A stretch of DNA of 64,000 nt from positions 124,001 to 188,000 of the forward strand of contig NZ_PVEN01000006.1 of NCBI RefSeq assembly GCF_002973525.1, in the 5' to 3' direction. Source of the DNA: Paraburkholderia sp. BL21I4N1. GTDB taxonomy: Bacteria; Pseudomonadota; Gammaproteobacteria; Burkholderiales; Burkholderiaceae. A program made the position numbers and the translations under genes. A model generated the notes under the pieces. The model did not search any database. It had not been told where the DNA came from and saw only the letters and a program-made list of their open reading frames with translations. Shown one piece after another: positions 60,533 to 64,000 of the stretch. The stretch's first letter is position 1. Each line of letters starts with the position of its first letter.

Positions 60533-61255
60533 TTATTTCACCTCGCGGCTCTGGAACGGCACACGCTGCCACAACACGAACGGCTCGCCCGGCGCCGGCT
60601 CGACGAACAGCGCGACGTGATCGACCGGCAGCGGGCCCAGTACAGGCGTACGCGCCTGCCACCACGCGACCAGCGTGGCACGTTCGTGTGCATCGGCAAG
60701 CGAACTGGACAACGTCATATGGAAACGGAATTCGTCGAACACGTACGGATAGCCCCATTCGATCAGCAGCGCGCGTTGCCGCTCGCTCAGCGGCGCGGCG
60801 AGCCGGCGCGCGAGATCGGCGGCCGACGGTTTGGCGCGCAGCGTACCGAGCGTTTGCAAGGCACTCGTGGCAAGCGTGCGAATGTCGGCCTCCGCGTGCG
60901 GATCCGCCGGACGCAGCGCGACAAAATCGCCCAGCGTCGCGGCTTCCACCGGCAACGTGAACGGCCGCTGCGTATCGGCCCATGCACGCGTGGCGGCGAG
61001 CACGTCTTCTTGCGTCATGTTATTCGCGAGGCGGAACGGCGCGACCAGCGTGCCATGCCAACCGTAACGGCGCGGCGCTTCGGTCAACGCCGTCAGCGGA
61101 CGCGTCAGACCTGGCGGTTGCGGCGGCACGCAAGCTTCACCACGCTCGGCATCGCGGCCGAGCCATGTCGAGCCGGCTCGCCACCATGCCGACTCGCGCG
61201 ACGGCGCGTAATAAACCGCGAAACGCGCGTCGGCGCGCCACACCGCGCCGCTCAT
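60533..61255 (-). CDS. DUF1045 protein of phosphonate metabolism (2H-phosphoesterase-like)
   Basis: 240 residues. Two HxT motifs, HGT (67-69) and HMT (179-181), as in 2H phosphoesterases; this suggests cyclic-phosphate hydrolysis, perhaps of the ribosyl cyclic phosphate produced by C-P lyase (PhnP-like role; inference). The start ATG overlaps the phnF stop as ATGA, so translation is coupled. DUF1045 genes regularly sit in phn loci. Confidence 0.88.
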   Translation of the reverse strand: MSGAVWRADARFAVYYAPSRESAWWRAGSTWLGRDAERGEACVPPQPPGLTRPLTALTEAPRRYGWHGTLVAPFRLANNMTQEDVLAATRAWADTQRPFTLPVEAATLGDFVALRPADPHAEADIRTLATSALQTLGTLRAKPSAADLARRLAAPLSERQRALLIEWGYPYVFDEFRFHMTLSSSLADAHERATLVAWWQARTPVLGPLPVDHVALFVEPAPGEPFVLWQRVPFQSREVK

Positions 61256-62010
61256 ACGTCGTGCTCCACCAGCAGTTGCACGCGATCCGCCGCGAAATGC
61301 GTGAAGCCGTATTTGATCGGCGTGCCTTGCAGATCCACGTCGACGTTTTCGACCCACAACACCGGCTGTTGACGATTGATGTTCAAACGCCGCGCGACTT
61401 CCGGCTCGGGCAGCACGCTACCGATGCGGCTCCACTTGCGCAGATAGTCGTTCACGCCGAGTTCCGTCATCGCTTTCGTGATGCCGCCAGTGCGCTCCAG
61501 CACCTCCGGCAGTTCGGGAAAACGCGCCGCGGGATACCAGTTGCGCGCGAACGTGAGCGGCACACCGTCGGACTCGTGCAACGATTCGATCCGGTAGACC
61601 GCCGCGCCGGCTCGCAGACTCAGCGCCTTCGCCACGCTCGGCTCGGCCTTTACGCGCACCGCCGACAACATCGTGCCCGCCGCCGAATGATGTTGCTGAC
61701 GCAAGTTTTCTGTAAAGCGCGTGCGGCGGCCGATCGTATAGTCGATCGCGCCGGGTTGCACGAATGTGCCGCGCCCCTGCTCGACGCTGACCAGCCCCAA
61801 CGCGGCGAGCCCGAGCATGGCCCGGCGCACCGTATGCCGGTTCACGTCGAAGCGTTTGGCGAGTTCGCCTTCGCTCGGCAAGCGCCCTTCTTCGCCGAAA
61901 CCGCTCGCGGCGATTTCCTTGGCGAGGATCTGTTCGATCTGCCGCCATACCGCAACGCCGGCGCCGCGTTCGAGCAAGGTGCCCGGCGTCGCGTTGTCGT
62001 TCGATGTCAT
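61252..62010 (-). CDS. phnF: GntR/HutC-type regulator of phosphonate utilisation
   Basis: 252 residues. HTH (about 44-66: RLPSEGELAKRFDVNRHTVRRAM) and a C-terminal UTRA effector domain (ARNWYPAARFPELPEVL, WVENVDVDLQGTPIKYGFTHF). PhnF-type repressors bind GT-N-TA-N-AC sites; two such sites abut each other at 62131-62146 between this gene and phnG. First gene of the leftward operon. Confidence 0.92.
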   Translation of the reverse strand: MTSNDNATPGTLLERGAGVAVWRQIEQILAKEIAASGFGEEGRLPSEGELAKRFDVNRHTVRRAMLGLAALGLVSVEQGRGTFVQPGAIDYTIGRRTRFTENLRQQHHSAAGTMLSAVRVKAEPSVAKALSLRAGAAVYRIESLHESDGVPLTFARNWYPAARFPELPEVLERTGGITKAMTELGVNDYLRKWSRIGSVLPEPEVARRLNINRQQPVLWVENVDVDLQGTPIKYGFTHFAADRVQLLVEHDV

Positions 62011-62125
62011 GGTGCTGTCATTCCCTTGAGTTCAAATTATCGCTATGACGTGCATTGTAGTGTGCAAGCCGTGATGGAAATGTGAAACGTCGGCAAAGCT
62101 CTATACGGCTCGACAAGCATACCTT

Positions 62126-62146
62126 TAAACGTCTAGACGTTTAGAC
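62126..62146. promoter_or_regulatory. Two abutting HutC/PhnF-type operators
   Basis: An 18-bp perfect palindrome TAAACGTCTAGACGTTTA (62126-62143) contains GTCTAGAC (62131-62138), directly followed by GTTTAGAC (62139-62146). Both fit the HutC consensus GTNTANAC. They lie between phnF (start 62010) and phnG (start 62192), so PhnF probably represses both directions from here. Confidence 0.7.
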
Positions 62147-62191
62147 GAATAGATGGTCAAATGTTGACTCGCTGGATCACCAGGAACTTCG

Positions 62192-62689
62192 ATGAGTGCC
62201 CCTTCCGCCTCGCCCTCTTCCGCTGCGCCTTCGTCGGTCCGGCGCGCCTGGATGGCCGTTCTCGCCCGCACGCCGCGCGCCGATCTCGAAGCCGCGCTGC
62301 AGCATGCGCTGCACGACCTCCCCCCTCCCGCTTACGACTGGCTGCGGCCACCTGAAATCGGCCTCGCCATGGTGCGTGGGCGCGTGGGCGGCAGCGGCGA
62401 TCCGTTCAATCTCGGCGAAGCCACGGTCACGCGCGCCACGTTGCGTTTGCGGGTGGCCGAAGGTGCGGTTGCCGCGGTCGGCGTGGCCTGTCATCTGGGC
62501 CGCGACCGCCGCCGCGCCGAACTCGCCGCGCTGGCGGACGCCTTGCTGCAAATGCCCGAACATCACGCGGCGTTGCATGAGCAACTGATCGGGCCGTTCG
62601 CCGCGCAACAAGCCGCGCAACGCGACGCGCGGCGCGAGGACGTCGCGGCCACGCGCGTCGAATTCTTCACGATGGTCCGGGGCGACTGA
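62192..62689 (+). CDS. phnG: C-P lyase subunit PhnG
   Basis: 165 residues. RRAWMAVLARTPRADLEAAL, GLAMVRGRVGGSGDPFNLGEATVTRATLRL and GRDRRRAELAALADALLQ are the PhnG pattern. It is a core subunit of the PhnGHIJ complex that starts cleavage of alkylphosphonates. CAGGAA precedes the start. The stop overlaps the phnH ATG (TGATG). Confidence 0.93.
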   Translation: MSAPSASPSSAAPSSVRRAWMAVLARTPRADLEAALQHALHDLPPPAYDWLRPPEIGLAMVRGRVGGSGDPFNLGEATVTRATLRLRVAEGAVAAVGVACHLGRDRRRAELAALADALLQMPEHHAALHEQLIGPFAAQQAAQRDARREDVAATRVEFFTMVRGD

Positions 62690-63300
62690 TGGAAAACTCA
62701 CAAATTGCATTGTCCACGCTCACGCCGGGTTTCGCCGATCCGGTGCATGACACCCAGGCGGTGTTCCGCACCTTGCTCGACGCGTTGTCGCGGCCGGGCA
62801 CGGTCGGCGTGGTCGAGAACGTGCTGCCGGCCGTACGCGCCACGCGCGCCGACCTCGCGGCATTTGCCGCCCTGCTTGCGTTGTGCGACTACGCCACGCC
62901 GGTGTGGCTTGCGCAAACCGACACCGCGCTCGGCTCGGCGCTGCGCTTTCATACCGGCGCGCCATTGGTGAACGATCCCGCCGAAGCCGCGTTCGCCTAT
63001 ATCCACGACGCCGCCACCTTGCCGCCGCTCGAGACCTTCGCGCTCGGTGCCGCCGAGTCACCCGAGCAGGCCGTCACGCTGCTGATCCGTGTCGACGCGC
63101 TGACCGGTGGCGCGCCGATCCTGCTGAGCGGTCCCGGCATTCAACACACCGGGACGATCGCACCGGTCGGCCTGCCCGAACATTTCTGGCGCGAACGCGC
63201 CGCGCTCGCGCCGTTGTTTCCGTGCGGCGTCGACTGTTATTTCGTCTGCGGCGACACGCTGATCGGCCTGCCCCGCACAACTCAAGCGAAGGTGAACTGA
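62689..63300 (+). CDS. phnH: C-P lyase subunit PhnH
   Basis: 203 residues. TPGFADPVHDTQAVFRTLLDALSRPGTV, LLALCDYATPVWL and LSGPGIQHTG...LPEHFWRERAALAPLFPCGVDCYFV are typical of PhnH. It overlaps phnG by one base and phnI by one base, so the operon is tightly coupled. Confidence 0.93.
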   Translation: MENSQIALSTLTPGFADPVHDTQAVFRTLLDALSRPGTVGVVENVLPAVRATRADLAAFAALLALCDYATPVWLAQTDTALGSALRFHTGAPLVNDPAEAAFAYIHDAATLPPLETFALGAAESPEQAVTLLIRVDALTGGAPILLSGPGIQHTGTIAPVGLPEHFWRERAALAPLFPCGVDCYFVCGDTLIGLPRTTQAKVN

Positions 63301-64000
63301 TGTACGTTGCCGTCAAAGGTGGAGAACGCGCGATCGAGGCGTCGTGGCGCCTGCTCGACAAGGAGCGTCGCGGCGACACGCAACTGGCCGAACTCAGCGT
63401 CGCGCAGATTCGCGAACAGTTGCGGCTGGCGGTCGCGCGCGTCATGACCGAAGGCTCGGTGTACGACGAAGAACTCGCCGCGCTCGCGATCAAGCAGGCG
63501 GCCGGCGATCTGGTCGAGGCGATCTTCCTGCTGCGCGCCTATCGCACCACGTTGCCGCGTTTCGGCTATACGCAGCCGATCGACACCGAAGCGATGCGCG
63601 TGGAGCGGCGTATTTCGGCGACCTTCAAGGATGTTCCCGGCGGTCAGTTGCTCGGCGCGACTTACGATTACACGCAGCGTCTGCTGGATTTCGCGTTGCT
63701 CGCCGAAGGCGATGCAGAGACAAGCGTCACGCCGACAACCTCGTCGCCAAAACCTGCCGCGCCGGTCGTCGCCGAAGCCATGCCGCGCGTCGTCACGCTG
63801 CTCGACAAGGAAGGGCTGATCGAACAGGAACGTCCCACGCCGAATGCGCCGGAGCCCGGCGATCTGTCGCGCGAACCGCTCGCCTTTCCGGCGAGCCGCG
63901 CCACGCGTCTGCAGAATCTCGCGCGCGGCGACGAAGGTTTTCTGCTCGCCATGGGTTATGCCACGCAACGCGGCTACGCGAACTCGCATCCGTTTGCCGG
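63300..64000 (+). CDS. phnI: C-P lyase subunit PhnI, 5' part (runs off window end)
   Basis: 233 codons are present. MYVAVKGGERAIEASWRLLDKERRGD is the PhnI opening; LPRFGYTQPIDTEAMRVERRISATFKDVPGGQLLGATYDYTQRLLDF is strongly conserved, and MPRVVTLLDKEGLIEQE follows. PhnI acts as a nucleosidase to form the ribose triphosphate phosphonate. A low-complexity Thr/Ser/Pro linker (residues about 145-158) is longer than I would expect. The gene continues beyond 64000. Confidence 0.92.
   Translation, partial: MYVAVKGGERAIEASWRLLDKERRGDTQLAELSVAQIREQLRLAVARVMTEGSVYDEELAALAIKQAAGDLVEAIFLLRAYRTTLPRFGYTQPIDTEAMRVERRISATFKDVPGGQLLGATYDYTQRLLDFALLAEGDAETSVTPTTSSPKPAAPVVAEAMPRVVTLLDKEGLIEQERPTPNAPEPGDLSREPLAFPASRATRLQNLARGDEGFLLAMGYATQRGYANSHPFA

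Noticed and set aside
62011..62060. CTGTCAT as the left half of a Pho box before phnF
   Set aside because: The right half does not match the expected repeat, so PhoB control is not supported by this site alone.

Overview
The window is a 64 kb piece of GC-rich proteobacterial chromosome with dense coding on both strands. Gene content points to Burkholderiaceae, most likely Paraburkholderia or Burkholderia and perhaps a secondary replicon. This rests on a DUF4148 secreted protein, a VirK/DUF535 protein, an aspartate carbamoyltransferase with an N-terminal HTH-like extension, many LysR-regulator/oxidoreductase pairs, a D-erythronate (tetronate) operon and a divergent phn (C-P lyase) locus with phnF-DUF1045-phnN. 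The assignment is inference from gene families; no rRNA or other marker gene is present. I saw no tRNA, rRNA, CRISPR array, prophage or insertion sequence.

Region 1 (1-10.1 kb): the 5' end of a secreted protein, an SDR/nitronate monooxygenase pair, a DUF305/beta-propeller pair, and a 1704-residue protein joining a Ser/Thr-kinase-like domain, an AAA ATPase, a helical-repeat region, GAF and a histidine kinase. Region 2 (10.1-21.2 kb): an orphan ABC substrate-binding protein, a quinone-reductase-like enzyme, a cytochrome P450, two FixJ/CheY-type response regulators, a Tat-exported protein beside a beta-lactamase-fold/DUF302 fusion lacking its catalytic residues, a LysR with a divergent HPP-like membrane protein, and a DUF4148 protein. 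Region 3 (21.4-36 kb): an MHYT-GGDEF-EAL protein followed by a membrane sensor that appears to have lost its GGDEF domain, a DapA-like enzyme, the aspartate carbamoyltransferase, an esterase, three LysR/oxidoreductase modules and an acyltransferase. Region 4 (35.7-49.3 kb) is mostly signalling and cell envelope: a receiver protein divergent from an RsbRD-type histidine kinase, a lipoprotein S10 serine carboxypeptidase behind an AT-rich leader, a secreted repeat/proline-rich protein with a coupled small gene, a patatin type Vd autotransporter, an OmpR regulator-esterase-histidine kinase operon, and DUF535. Region 5 (49.7-64 kb) is catabolic: pcaF, the operon otnK-otnC-otnI-denD for D-erythronate, a PcaR-like IclR regulator, an M20 amidohydrolase with a frameshifted MHS permease and a LysR, then phnN-DUF1045-phnF diverging from phnG-phnH-phnI, which runs off the end.

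A recurring theme is enzyme-fold proteins that have lost catalytic residues: the SDR at 586, the kinase domain at 4993 and the beta-lactamase fold at 16567. The sensor at 23544 has similarly lost its output domain. Promoter regions hold several clear dyads: a 26-bp near-perfect palindrome between a flavodoxin-like reductase and its LysR, two abutting GTNTANAC sites in the phn promoter region, and paired GTTCG-type boxes upstream of pcaF. The two pathways that can be read are D-erythronate to dihydroxyacetone phosphate (complete enzymes, no obvious transporter in the operon) and phosphonate C-P lyase (start of the operon only).
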